A stretch of DNA of 64,000 nucleotides from Actinernus sp. WN-2022 (taxonomy: Eukaryota; Cnidaria; Anthozoa; Actiniaria; Actinernidae), in NCBI GenBank assembly GCA_030867875.1, contig JAOWCC010000577.1:149598344-149662343 (forward strand), in the 5' to 3' direction. The notes under the pieces are model-generated. The model made no database searches. It saw only the letters and a program-made list of their open reading frames with translations, and was not told the origin of the DNA. The translations under genes and the position numbers were made by a program. The stretch's first letter is position 1; every line of letters begins with the position of its first letter. This document shows positions 1 through 11,432 of this stretch, in pieces.

Positions 1-163
1 TAAATAAAATAGAACATTCTATGGAAGAGTTCTTGTCCTAAAGTTTGGAAACGTAACACATGCATTTGACGCTAGAAAGTTCAGTACTCGCAAGGTCAAT
101 TTACTAGTGGCAGTTTACTAGTTTGCACTATCGGCTGTTATGGAATGGAAACATACTTTCACA

Positions 164-660
164 GCTTAATATGTATGTCGATTGGTCAGAAGGATATCTT
201 GTTTAAATGCTACGGTCCTTTCGGCATCAGGAAATTTTTAAACGGGAGTTTTCGTACAGTATTTCAAGCTATGCTGTAGTGCGAGTTCAGTTACGCCACA
301 AATGTCGGTGAAACTAATACCGTGTTCATTATTATCGGTTTTCTCTATGGGTTCTCATGTATTCAATAATTACTTCTGGAGCTTCATATTTATGTCGATT
401 GGTCACAATGATTTCCTCTTTCAGTTTTTCCATTTAGTTTGGACATTAGGGATATATCCTTGGAGATTTCGTACAGTTTAGCGACCGTTGTGTCGAAAGT
501 AGAAACGTTCGTTTGTCATGAAAGTGCGTAAACAAACTGTCACAAGCGGTTTCATAGCAGCTCGATGTTTGACTCCCATATAGTCGATGATAACGTATAT
601 AGCTTCATATGTACGTCGATTTCTCACAAGGATTTCCTCTTTCAGTTTTCCTCTCTCTTT
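164..660. repeat. Diverged tandem repeat, about 219-bp period
   Basis: Three related segments begin with a 'gctt(a/c)atat' motif at 164, 381 and 602, each followed by a tatgtcgattggtca-like stretch; the last two also share 'tttcctctttcag'. The spacings are 217 and 221 bp. No coding potential was recognised. Confidence 0.55.
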
Positions 661-2390
661 GCTGGCAGTTCATGCTTCTTGTTCGGGTAGTTGCCCCACT
701 GAGCCGTAACCACAAAACGAGCACAGCATTTCAGTTGGCATACACTGCGTACATCTGCTTAACTAATTAGATTTGTAAAAATCTTAGCGGATCATGTAAA
801 TATTCCGCTTGGCTCAAATATGAGGGTTTCTGCCGTCAAAGTTCATTTTTTGTTTCAGTTTTCCCCATATTAGCAGACTTGTATAATGTCTCGAGCTCTC
901 CGAATCCAGTAGAAAGACTCTGGTTATTCTGTCGTAAAACATGGACCTGACCCAAATTTAGGTTGTATTGCATCATTGCCCACGATGGAATAGATTTCTG
1001 ACAATGACTATTTGAAATTGATATCTCCTTGTCTCGCCTAGTCTGAGCTTTGAATTTTCTTATCTGAGCGCGCCTGAGGAAATCTAACCTTTGTTTGCGT
1101 GACCAGCATAGTGCAATCTGATTGGTTCGAATTTGACCTTGAACGCATGCGCAGAAGCCGTCTGACACTGATTAAAAAAATAAATAATAACCACTTGCAT
1201 TTTCAGACTCGGCGCTGCACAGGCAGCCCGAGTAAAAAGCAATGACCCGAGGACTGAACCCGAGGGACGCCATGAGTTAAGGTTTGAGGATCAGAAACTG
1301 GACGCCATTTATGTGGCAGTGTTACGATGAGTTAATTATGCATTCTAAAGTATATATATGATTTAAATCATCCCAGAGAATTACCAGTCACCCCACAGTA
1401 TACAAGTTTGGTTATTAAGATCTGATATTGTGATAAACCGTATTTAATGTTTTTTCAGGTCTAAAAAGAGAACTCCATTGATAAGTCTTTCATCTATATA
1501 GAGCCATAGATCGGTTGATTTGAGCAATGTGGTAAGAGTTGAGTGTAACGGGCGAAAACCTGATTGTGTTTGGGTAACTATTAAATAGATTATTGCCATT
1601 TAAATAAACATATAACTGATCGAATGATATTTTCTCAAAAACTCTCGCCACTATTGGCAGTACTGAGATGGGTCATCCTTGTATATGGAAGTGACTTTAG
1701 CCTTCTTGAAATCATCCGGAAATACCCATTTCTCGACAAGTATGTCAGACTATAGGACAAATCGATGGAGCAGCAGTCTTTAGCAGTTTAATTAGCGGAA
1801 TTATTTTCAAGGCCTGTTGCTTTGGACGTGCAAAGGTTAGACAGAAGGCGTATTAATTACTTGCCAGCTATTAGTTGATCGAAAATGGAAACTAAATTGT
1901 GCAGGCTGGCTAAGATAATCTTCAGGCTTCCTTGCATTTCGGGGTATTTCCGATTCAAGTTTTGCACCTATATTTGCAAACTGTTTGCTGAATTCATAAC
2001 TGGTGTACCAGCGATTTCCCCCCCCCCCCCCCCCCCCCGTGAATTCGCTCCCCTCCCCCCCAACCTTTTAAAAGGTTATAAATACATATTTTCCTTATTA
2101 TTATTACTGTAATGTATTGGACGCGGAGAATAGTACGGCAAAAAGCTATCAGTAATGTGTATAAAGGCATGTAATTCAATTTTATTTTAAAATTTACGCT
2201 TCACTTTTCTTCGACAAAATTCGTTCTGGTAAACGTAACGCTACGGTAAACGCTGCAATTTTCATTCGCGCGAGCAGTGCAACAAGAAACTCGACAATGG
2301 ATTCTGCAATCCACCTACAATCTTCGTCAATCTTCGAATGATTAGTTGTTAGTATTTCTTGCCTGAAGCCAACATGTAGATGATGTAATT
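661..2390. other. No recognisable gene; contains a C homopolymer
   Basis: Only short, compositionally ordinary open frames occur here and none resembles a protein. A run of about 21 C residues lies at 2018-2038. Nothing else can be assigned. Confidence 0.5.
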
Positions 2391-2394
2391 ATTG

Positions 2395-2945
2395 TGTACA
2401 CTTAAAGCTTTTGATAACCCGTAAATCCGCCTACTTTGAAAAGACTTTGCCGAATAAAGGAAGTGTTACCGACTAGCGTGAAAACTTCCTGAATAAACAA
2501 GCTAATGAACTAATTTTAAAGATCTAAAACGGCGGGAAGTTTTAAAACTTACCTTAGCTTCTCATATTTGGAAACAACTGCCAAATAGCCTGATGATTTT
2601 TACAGGCATGAAAACCATAATGAAGTTGTCGTAATTATCATGGTATGTAAGATTTTTATAACCCGTAATGCTCGCGTCGATCCATCTATCTATTATGAAA
2701 TAACTTTGCCGAATAAAGGGTTTTACCGACTCAAGTGCTTTGTTCTACTGATTTTCAATTGAGCTAACGGCGCTTCTTAATTCGGTAATTGGATCAGTTT
2801 TAACTAGGAAAACCTTTCTGGATTAACAGCATTCGCGTGCTTTGCATGAAAACAAGAGGAATAAAGGAGTGTTACCGACTCAAGTGCTTCGTTCTATTGA
2901 TCACTTTTAAAAGAAAACTTCCTGACTGATAAACAAGCTAATGAA
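2395..2945. repeat. AT-rich diverged direct repeats
   Basis: The phrases 'ttgccgaataaagg', 'ttaccgactcaagtgctt' and 'aaacaagctaatgaactaatt' recur two or three times between 2440 and 2945, in the same orientation and with variable spacing. This suggests a decayed tandem duplication. No protein signal is seen. Confidence 0.5.
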
Positions 2946-3114
2946 CTAATTAACTAACTAATTAATCCATTTCCTGTTCCTGGCTATGGCCTTTGGCTCG
3001 AAACATGGTAGAGCAGCACGGACAACCACCAGAGTTGCCTCGCGGCGAGCTTTGTCGGTAGTCGGAACAGGGGTAGTTGAAAACCCGACCTCCTTGGGGA
3101 CAAACAGAATTGCC

Positions 3115-3573
3115 CCTCCCCTGGGTGGTGCTATTTGTCGAGCACTACCTCGCGGATATGCACTCGGCGGCGGCTCGTATGGGTCCTTTTTCGAGGGGGT
3201 TGGGAGGTTCGTTGGTCCCGACGGAGGCTCCCCTGGGTGGTGGTATTTGTCGAGTGGCGGAGCCACAGAGACAGTGAGGCGGTGCGGTCGATGACACATC
3301 TGCCGCGCCCGCAGGACCTGAGAGCCTTACTCGGACGGACGGCGGGGCCCACACCCGGCGCGCCTTTTGTTGTGCCGACATCTACCCGAACGCCCGGCGG
3401 CGTAGATTTACGATTCCCAATTCTGCATCTACGTTAAGCCTTATATTTACGAGGCTGCCACCTCGCGGATATACACTTGGTGACGATCTCGTATAGATCC
3501 ATTTTGGTCCATTTTCGAGGGGGGTGGGTGGCTCGTTGGTCCCGACGGCGGCTCCCCTGGGTGGTGGTATTTA
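3115..3573. repeat. GC-rich direct repeat island
   Basis: A segment at 3149-3255 (starts cctcgcggatatgcactcgg, ends tgggtggtggtatttgtcgag) recurs in diverged form at 3461-3573, and a partial third copy ends near 3142. The island is much richer in G and C than its surroundings. Open frames here exist on both strands, as expected from GC-rich sequence, so no gene is called. It may be the untranslated end of a transposon. Confidence 0.5.
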
Positions 3574-3593
3574 GTTGACCCCGGCTATACTAC

Positions 3594-3824
3594 TCACAGA
3601 GTGTGCCAGTAGGAATGGTATATGGGGGCGAGTGCGTTAAAAATGTGATCGCATGCATTAATCCCTTCATTATGTGGAATGTTAGTGTAGAGTGATGAGA
3701 CATCAAGGGTAACTAGTAGTGTATTAGCGGGTAAATTATCGATGGTAAGGAGCTTGTTGAGAAAGTCATTAGTATCTTTGTCAAAAGAGGGTAGTTTAGC
3801 AACTAAAGGTTTAAGGTGGTAGTC
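3594..3824 (-). pseudogene. Penelope-like reverse transcriptase fragment
   Basis: The minus strand reads 76 open codons. They contain a motif typical of Penelope-like element RT domains: [10 protein letters not shown], then [15 protein letters not shown], then HNEGINAC. The acidic [11 protein letters not shown] segment is RT motif A, whose Asp binds catalytic metal. Only this part of the RT palm is present. No GIY-YIG endonuclease or other RT motifs could be found, so it is a dead fragment. Its 5' side stops within 3 bp of the foldback element at 3827, which suggests that the insertion truncated it. Assignment to Penelope-like elements rests on motif wording recognised by eye. Confidence 0.6.
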
Positions 3825-3826
3825 AT

Positions 3827-4199
3827 ATATACCTTATTTTGAAACCAGTGTTTATGTGAATCGGGTCTATGGTAAAGTGGTTTAGAGCGCGTGCTTTTGA
3901 ATCCAACGATCGGAGTTCGATTCCAACACGACCCATAACTTTTGTTAACTTCTTTTTCTCCTTTCTCAGTTTTATTTAATCTTTTCCTCTATTTTTAAAG
4001 CTATTAGAGCCGCCTTCTACACGCAGACGAATTATAATAGTTTAAAATAGAGGAAAAGATTAAATAAAACTGAGAAAGGAGAAAAAGAAGATTTAAAAAA
4101 ATTGTGGCTCGTGTGGGAATCTAACTCCGATCATTGGATTCAAAAGCACTTTACCATAGACCCGATTCACTTAAACACTGGTTTCAAAATAAGGTATAT
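3827..4199. mobile_element. Foldback element with long inverted arms carrying a tRNA-like sequence
   Basis: The left arm (3827-3998) and right arm (4041-4199) are inverted copies with few mismatches, separated by a loop of about 42 bp. The left arm is complete. The right arm lacks 14 nt of the D-arm region of the tRNA-like part. Each arm continues from the tRNA-like part into a T/C-rich stretch (ttctttttctcctttctcag). No transposase is present, so it is non-autonomous. It could also be two SINEs inserted head to head. Confidence 0.7.
3863..3934 (+). other. tRNA-Gln(UUG)-like sequence inside foldback arm
   Basis: This 72-nt stretch has the length and order of a tRNA. There is a B box (gagttcgattc), a TTTGAATCC anticodon-loop region followed by a cgatcggagttcga block as in eukaryotic tRNA-Gln, and a partial acceptor pairing (gggtc with gaccc). 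The inner two acceptor pairs and much of the anticodon stem do not pair, so it is judged a tRNA-derived repeat head and not a working tRNA gene. Confidence 0.5.
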
Positions 4200-4655
4200 G
4201 TGTAAAAGTTCTGAGACCGTGAACTTTGGGAACTAGTGTCGTCAAGCGTAAATTGCTCGATTTGGGGTTTATTTCAATTAAATGGCATGAGGCTCTTGGA
4301 ATAGATACTGTTGTGCTATTATTTGAGGTTTAATTAGTTGCGGTCGGCATTGATTTTGGATGAATATTCGAGCGTGGTGTTCTCTTAGGTGGAAATATCG
4401 AGGTCGAGGGGTAAAATTTCAACAGAACTCGTTGAAATTGCATACAGAGCCCAATGAAGAACAGATAAAGACTTCAGGTATTTTTTTTTTATATTTTTCC
4501 CAGTCTGCATTTTATACCGAGTCTGCAGTCTGCATTTTATACCCAGTCTGCAGTCTGCAGATTATAGCAACTCCTGAATATGGCGTGACGGTGACATTTA
4601 CCGGCGTGACCATCCACGTAAGATGAGCGAGACAGACGTGGCAACGAGGTTCGAA

Positions 4656-4691
4656 ATGACAAAATGGCGTCTAATGGTGGAATATGAATGA
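4656..4691 (+). promoter_or_regulatory. Two short upstream ORFs at the MGAT1 start
   Basis: An ATG at 4656 opens an 11-codon frame ending at 4691, and an ATG at 4664 opens a 7-codon frame ending at 4687. Both overlap the presumed MGAT1 start codon at 4684, the second as ATGA. If they lie in the mature leader they would reduce initiation at 4684 and could favour the next in-frame ATG at 4741. The transcript start is not known. Confidence 0.4.
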
Positions 4692-7600
4692 AGTCCAAAA
4701 TAATAGTATCTCGAAGGTTTCCAATGTTGGACTAGACAAGATGCGGGTAATTTACCTGAGGAAACATGCCTGGATTATTCTCCTGGCAATTGGGGTCTTT
4801 GTTGGCGGAAACATTGTGCTCTTTTATAAGTTTTTGGGGCGAGCAACTTTGGAACAGAAGAGACTCAGATTCAGGAACATTGCTAAAGATATAATGTTGA
4901 AGGAAATGAGAGCCAGGCCAAGTTCGCATCTGGCCTTATTAGCTACTCTTGAATCTTCTGAAGATAGCAATCAAACCGAAATCCGGCCAATCGAATCAGC
5001 TCTTGGAATTAAGACAAATGATAAAGGTTTGACACGATCTACTTCTCTTATCTTGATTCCCTTGAAGAATATTCCAAGTGAAACCCACGTTAATTCGCAA
5101 CATACGGTTAAACCTTCATTAACAGAAAAACTTGCACCCACAACATCCACCGTAAGAATTCCAGATCAAATTGTAGATGATACAATTGCAAGCCGGGTGG
5201 GAAAAAGGGACTACAAGATTGCGGTATTGGTAATTGCGTGTAATAGACCCTCTGTCAAAAGGTGTTTGGATCTGCTTCTTAAATACCGCCCCTCGGCAGA
5301 AAAGTTCCCAATAATTGTCAGTCAGGACTGTGGGCATTCAGAGACAGCTGTAGCTATCAAGTCGTATGGTGACCAGTTGACACACATAGAACAGCCCAAC
5401 TTGTCAGATGTTGTGGGTGTCCCCCCTGGCATGTACCGTTTCATGGGGTACTATAAGATAAGCCGTCACTTCAAGTTTGCTCTTGGAAAAGTATTTGATG
5501 ACATGAAGTATGACACTGTGGTTATTGTAGAGGATGACTTGGATATTGGTAAGACTTGTTTCCTCTAGTATTTTTGGGGGGCTCTTAGCATTAATTTTGT
5601 AATATTTAAAATAAGTGTATGAAGTGGAGCACAGTCTTTGGGGGGTCTAGGGGATTTGATTGAACCCCCTTTCTCTTCCTCCCTTTTATAAAGAAAAACA
5701 AAGGAGTCGGTTGGGATATGATAATCAATCATTGGAAATAATCGGATTGTCCCAACTGATCGATCATTGATTATAATCAGGTAAATCAGCCACTAAATAT
5801 TTCATGTATTTTCCACATACATGTATACATTGTCAAAGTGACATCTCATCATTTTGTCTCATCATCAGCAGCTGCCATGTTGAAATCTGACATACATGTA
5901 AGCAACATATTTGCAAACCAGGCAAAGCTAAAAAAGATTGGTTTCGCTTTCTTTGGTTTGTAGTTTAGTCTAAGAAAACAGCTGCCTCTTATCACATTCC
6001 CACTGTTTTCTCAGGCTACTTGTAGTTGTGATAATGTGAAACATATCTTTTCAGCACTGTTAGTCTCCTAGTTGTCTAAGTTTTAGTACAACTTGTGAAA
6101 TTAACCAGGCAAGTTTTCATTTGAAAATGCGAACTATTATAGTAAACAGTGAACGCATAACCCTCAAAATCGTTCAAATTTGGCATTTTGAGCCCTTTAG
6201 ATGACAATTAAAACAAACCAAATAAGGCACATTTAATGGATCATATTATTTTGTTGTTTTGAGCCCCCAAAAAGACAAAACACACCAGGTAATTATGTTT
6301 GTTTCTTACGCAAATATGTATTTTTTGCAACAATTGCTTATGCATAACTTAAGTATAATTGATTGTCAATTGTCACTAAGAATTTCTGAGCAATCATCGG
6401 CACACCAGTGCTCAATATGCACAAGAAATATGAGATGAAATTGGGGTTGAGTAACAATGAAATGGCTTCCTGGTTGCCATAGTGCAGTTTCATTGCAGAT
6501 TTATATATTAAACAACTTATTACCAGGTAATCAGCTAATCAGAAAATACAACTGGCAGTGTATTGTTACTCATTTGCATTTTGCTTGCCTAAAGGTTCCC
6601 CAAAATATGACTTATAAAAATACAGAAGTCGTTACCAACTGAGAGGTCCATATAGAGAAAAACTTTCTTTATGCAGACCAACCCTAAGCCAGTAAATAAT
6701 GTTATTTTCTCTATTCTCTTTAAACTTGAGAAACAATTTATTGAATAAACTCCAATGAATTGAGAGCATACGTACTGGTTACCAGTGAACATGCATACTG
6801 GTTACCGTGAGCATGCGTACTGGTTACTGTGAGCATGCATACTGGTTACCGTGAACATGCGTACTGGTTACCATGAACATGAGTACCGTATTCACTCACG
6901 GATAAGCTGCACCTTTTTACCTTAAATCTTCATTTAAAATCGGGGAGGTGCGGCTTATCTGCGAGAACATCTACCGAACAAAAGGTCCAGAAATTTCCAT
7001 AAATTAACATTTAAAAGAAATACTAAGCTATAATAATAAATACTACACCAAACCAAAAGAAAATTTGGTGGCTCGAAACAAATCCATTTATGTTGTGAAT
7101 ATTTGTTCCTCTGCAAGCGATAAATACCACGCAAAATGGCACAATGTTTCTTTGCAGCTTTGCACTTTAACAAAAAAAATTGTTGAACAGATCTTCCACC
7201 TTTCTTTGAGTAACAAGTTTTTCAACAATAGATGGCTTCTGGATATCCTTTTAGGCATGATAGCAACAGACAGCTGATGAAAAAGCAAACTACTACATGT
7301 TGTTTTGACTTCGTTCAGCGAAAGCAAACCTTCTAGTGTCCAGTTCTCTCTCGTCCAACAGGTGCCTGGTTACTAAGCTATGGACGAACGTGAGGACGTT
7401 GTTGGCTTCGTTGACATGTAAAATTCGATCTAAAAGGTGACCTGAATGAACAGATCCCGGTAAACAAACACTATGGAAAGATAAATCATATATCTAAGAA
7501 TGTAGACATGAAGTTTATACTATTTCAGAGCTGAAATTACAGGTACAACGTTAACTTTGGAGTTTTCTCCAGTTTGAAAGTCTGGTGAAGGTTTATAAAA

Positions 7601-8787
7601 TGTACATGTATGTTTGATATTCTTCCAAAAACCTTTTTTCCCTGAATCAAGCTTCTAAACTCGGGGTGCAGCTTATCCGCAACTGCAGCTTATCCGTGAG
7701 TGAATAACGGTACTGGTTACCGTGAGCATGCGTACTGGTTACCGTGAGCATACATACTGGTTACCGTGAGCATGCGTACTGGTTACCGTGAGCATGCGTA
7801 CTGGTTACCGTTAGCATGCGTACTGGTTACCGTGAGCATGCGTACTGATTACCGTGAGCATGCGTACTGGTTACCATGAGCATGTGTACTGGTTACTGTG
7901 AATGTGGTCAGAGATAGGAGAAAGGAGCATGCTCCCAGATCCAACAAGATTTTGCAGGAAGTCATAGATTACTGCCTGCTCACGCATTCAAGGCATTATC
8001 ATGGAGTAGGTACAGACTTGCTGTATTTCCACTCATACAAAATCTGCTTTATTATTTTTACAGGTAGTGATACTTATAATTAACATTGAATTATATATTT
8101 TTTATTTCCTTGCACTTTCATTAGCTCCTGATTTTTTTGAATATTTCCAAGCAACAAGACCATTGCTGAACAAAGACCCTACACTGTGGTGTGTATCAGC
8201 ATGGAACGACAACGGCAAGGACGGAATGGTGCAGGGAAATGACCTGCTCTTTAGGACAGACTTTTTCCCAGGTTTGGGGTGGATGCTAACAAAACAGCTT
8301 TGGAATGAACTAAAACCCAAGTGGCCACTCGGGTTTTGGGATGACTGGATGAGAGAGCCTGCACAGCGCAAGAATAGGGCCTGCATTCGACCAGATATTT
8401 CTCGCACAAGAACCTTTGGGAAAATAGGAGTCAGCCAAGGCCAATTTTATGAGCAGCATTTAAAATTCATTAAGTTAAATGACCGGAGTTTTCCATTTAC
8501 ACAGACTGATTTATCTTATCTCATCAAAGAGACCTATGATGCAGCATTTAGCAGGGAGATGTATAGAGCTCCATTAGTAACAATAAGCAAGCTATCTTCT
8601 GGCTCATTCCATGAACATGTAGCGAGGGGTAGAATATTCAAGTAAGCAAGAGTATGTGAGATGTGCAAAAGCTATAGGTGCCATGGCAGACTTTAAGGCA
8701 GGCATTGCCAGGGCAGCATACAAGGGTGTTGTTACTGTTATGTTTAGAGGAATAAGGGTTTACCTTGCACCTACCAATTATTATTGA
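4684..8787 (+). CDS. MGAT1: Alpha-1,3-mannosyl-glycoprotein 2-beta-N-acetylglucosaminyltransferase (GnT-I), frame broken near the 3' end
   Basis: GnT-I adds GlcNAc to the alpha-1,3 arm of Man5GlcNAc2 in the medial Golgi and opens the way to hybrid and complex N-glycans. Coding exon 1 is 4684-5548 and exon 2 is 8125-8787; the join (g|ct, donor gtaaga, acceptor ttcattag) reads DLDIAPDFFEYFQ. A short cytosolic tail and a membrane anchor (residues about 29-50) give type II topology, followed by a stem to about 175. The catalytic domain starts at YKIAVLVIACNRP. The metal-binding EDD is at residues 283-285 and the FWDDWM motif is in exon 2. At 8626-8629 a run of four G has one base too many: exon 2 up to there runs into a stop at 8643-8645, whereas shifting one base gives the conserved tail (YSSKQEY ... 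RGIRVYLAP) to a stop at 8785-8787. Without the extra base the product is 508 residues. It is either a sequencing error or a truncating allele. Family call is secure. Confidence 0.93.
6765..6886. repeat. 22-bp minisatellite, left block (MGAT1 intron)
   Basis: Tandem units of the form gtactggttaccgtgagcat (plus gc) repeat about five and a half times inside the MGAT1 intron. The array resumes at 7710 after a mobile element. Confidence 0.8.
6887..7709. mobile_element. Inverted-repeat DNA element inserted in the minisatellite
   Basis: The ends are inverted copies: cgtattcactcacggataag on the left, and its near-perfect complement with one extra base on the right. GTAC flanks both sides (6883-6886 and 7710-7713) where the minisatellite unit has it once, consistent with a 4-bp target duplication. 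The 823-bp interior has only short open frames, none recognisable as a transposase, so it is non-autonomous. Confidence 0.65.
7710..7902. repeat. 22-bp minisatellite, right block
   Basis: About nine further units of the same gtactggttaccgtgagcat repeat continue the array at 6765-6886, interrupted by the element at 6887-7709. Confidence 0.8.
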
Positions 8788-10481
8788 AAACATGCCAATT
8801 AAGCTGATTAGCTGAGTATGGTCAGTGTTCATTCTAGAAATCAAACTAAGTAGGACATGTGTCCCATTGCATTTTAAATTTGGAGACATTTGTTTTGTCA
8901 TATATGAGACAATTTTCCCGAAACTTGATCGAAACAGCCAAAAAATATCACAACCATATCAAACTATCACAACAATATTGTGCACATTCTAGAAAATAAT
9001 CTTGTGCTTTACAATTGGAAATGGTTACCCAGGTCTGCACAAAATTTCTTCTACAACAATCGAAAAAATTATGGCAGATAATGGTGTTACAAAATAATAT
9101 AATGAATGAATGTACAGATGCAAACAATTTTTTTGTTAAGGTTGACAGTCAAAGCACCAAAATATTGCAAAATCATGCCCTAGAATGAACACTGTATGCT
9201 GGGTCAGGTACATCTACACTGAAGATAATTTGAGGCAATTTTGATGAAGGATGGTAAAGATTCAAGTGGTTTAAAAATACTGCTTTGAAGAGGCTTTGAA
9301 GAGAAATTTACAGCAATTTGAAATTGGTACACTAGCTGTAACCAAAATCAAGTTTCTAGAATAAGCTTTAATTTTGTAATTAATCCACTTATTAATCGTT
9401 GTCATCCTCTATCGAATAAGTATATATTTCAGGACATTCACATGGACATTCTTCTATCTCAGTGTGTTATTTTTGTAGTTTTATTAATTAAAGAAACTTG
9501 AAGTTTCAATTCAGTTTACATAGGCTGCCTCTTTAGACAATTAGGAATTACTGACATCATCATAATCCCACTGTATTACGTGACTTATCTAGACCTATCA
9601 GACATCCAGGATCAAGCCTAAATACGTTCTTAACAGTGTTTTCTTCTTCTTCCCAGTGGTGTAGTGTGTGATGAAGTCTTTTGACTTAATCCCATGATAC
9701 ACAGTTCAACATAAACTTATTTTGTTGCTAACATCATTCAACATTTGCTGGCATATCATATCAGGACTAAGTATTTCTTAATCATCATATTCATGACCAC
9801 TAACTATAAATACTGATAAACCACAAGTAAGGAGTGAAAAAGTAAAGAACGACATTTGAAAAGAAGTGTATGTAAATTTTCGGTTTTGCCATTTGCACGA
9901 GAAGACATTTCAAACACTCATTGTTCGTCTTTCATCAGGGAATAACAAATATCTTGAAAACAATAAAACCATAGAGGTTATGCCTCTTGAGTTTCATTTG
10001 TTTTCTCAATATTTGGAACCCCTGAGAAGACTCCAATTCGTGTTTGAATAGTTCTCCAACATTTACTGTGTATCATACCATATTGAATATTGAAAGAAGC
10101 ACGTCAACATGTTGAATGATGTTGCAGGAAATAGAGACATGCTCTAATCCATTCAACAAGTTGCAATATCGTTCAACATGTTGACTCACATCTTTCAACA
10201 TTCAACATAAATGTAGGGTTGGATATTGCATCAAACACTAGCATGTTTGGAACTGGTGTTTCATTGGATGTCAAGATGCATCCACCTGATGAAACTTTGA
10301 ACAAGGATTTCACTGGGTATCAAGACCCATGCATGTGACCAAATACAGTCCCTCCATTGGATGAATAGCTCATGAATTATTAATGAGTATGAGAACCGTG
10401 TATCATCTGCTTTAGAGAATAACAATATCATTGCAAACTAATTGAAAGCCATTGATTCAAACTACACGATTGAAGGTGTCT
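8788..10481. other. MGAT1 3' side and intergenic spacer
   Basis: This AT-rich spacer lies between two convergent genes. An ATTAAA at 9487-9492 is a possible poly(A) signal for MGAT1. Imperfect repeats of 'ttcaacatgttga' type occur at 10080-10210. No gene is seen. Confidence 0.4.
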
Positions 10482-10582
10482 GTGCAAGAACAGAGTAAGT
10501 GATCAAATTCTCCTCAATATTCTTTGTGTTCTAAGGGAGAATGTGAAACTTGATAGAAAGTCACTTACTCTGTTCTTGCATG
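10482..10582. repeat. Short inverted-repeat element
   Basis: The left end tgcaagaacagagtaagtga is repeated in inverted form as tcacttactctgttcttgca at the right end, about 60 bp apart, with further imperfect pairing inside. It has MITE-like size and shape and no coding capacity. Confidence 0.55.
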
Positions 10583-10589
10583 GACCCTG

Positions 10590-10884
10590 TCAATTGCCCT
10601 ATATCATTATGACGTCAAATCAAAACAATCTATTGTTTAAATGCTAAGGATCACAGTCGTGGGAGGGGGACAAAACAGCAACAACAAAGAAAATCGCTAT
10701 CAAATGCATTTTGTAGAACGTAGAATAGCGGTAACAAACATTGATACGGCTGATATCTGGAAACCAGACAATTCGAAGTTAAATTTTCCTCAGCAGAGCA
10801 GATTTAGTTCAAAATTCTATTGTTCATGTCGATTCTGTCCCCCTCATAAACAAGCCGTGACGTCATAATGATATAGGTCAATTG
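10590..10884. mobile_element. MITE-like element, about 295 bp
   Basis: The terminal inverted repeats of about 28 bp are built around ctatatcattatgacgtca at the left and its complement tgacgtcataatgatatag at the right. The interior has one 75-codon open frame with no recognisable domain. Confidence 0.6.
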
Positions 10885-11432
10885 AATCAAGACCTCAACT
10901 CAATTAACAAACATTCAAGCGAGGGTTAAATAACTTCAAGCACTCAATCGTCACCCAACTTTAAATTCACACAAACTCATACCTTTATTTCATACACGTG
11001 TGCATTCATTAAAGGCTATTTCAAAGGATGCAACTTGTACAGATTAATTCATTTGCTTGCTAGTTTTTATTCACAAGTTGCAAAAGTGTTCATACATGTG
11101 TAGCATTGGCACAAACCACTGTAAAAAGTCTCTGGTTTCTTTTTTTAGCAGGCACAAATTAAACTGAAATCCAAAAAATCTTTCTACGAAACAAACTGCA
11201 AAGTTCTTGATTATTACTGTAGTTCAGTATTTTATGTGAATTCAGAATGTTTTATAAGAGATTACATCAAGCCCATAACATTACATTCCACTGTACATTA
11301 TATTTCTACATTTCAATTAAACCAAAGCACAGCACAGCACATCTCAACTAAAACTGTACAATTTGTTGAGTTTTGATACAGCACATTCTTCATATACAAA
11401 ACTAGTTGCAGCTACATCTACATGTATCCACT

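Noticed and set aside
2958..3437. ORFs of 73-113 codons in all frames
   Set aside because: High GC removes stop codons; no frame shows a domain or consistent coding signal.
3863..3934. Functional tRNA-Gln gene
   Set aside because: Acceptor and anticodon stems do not pair fully and the sequence is embedded in both arms of a repeat.
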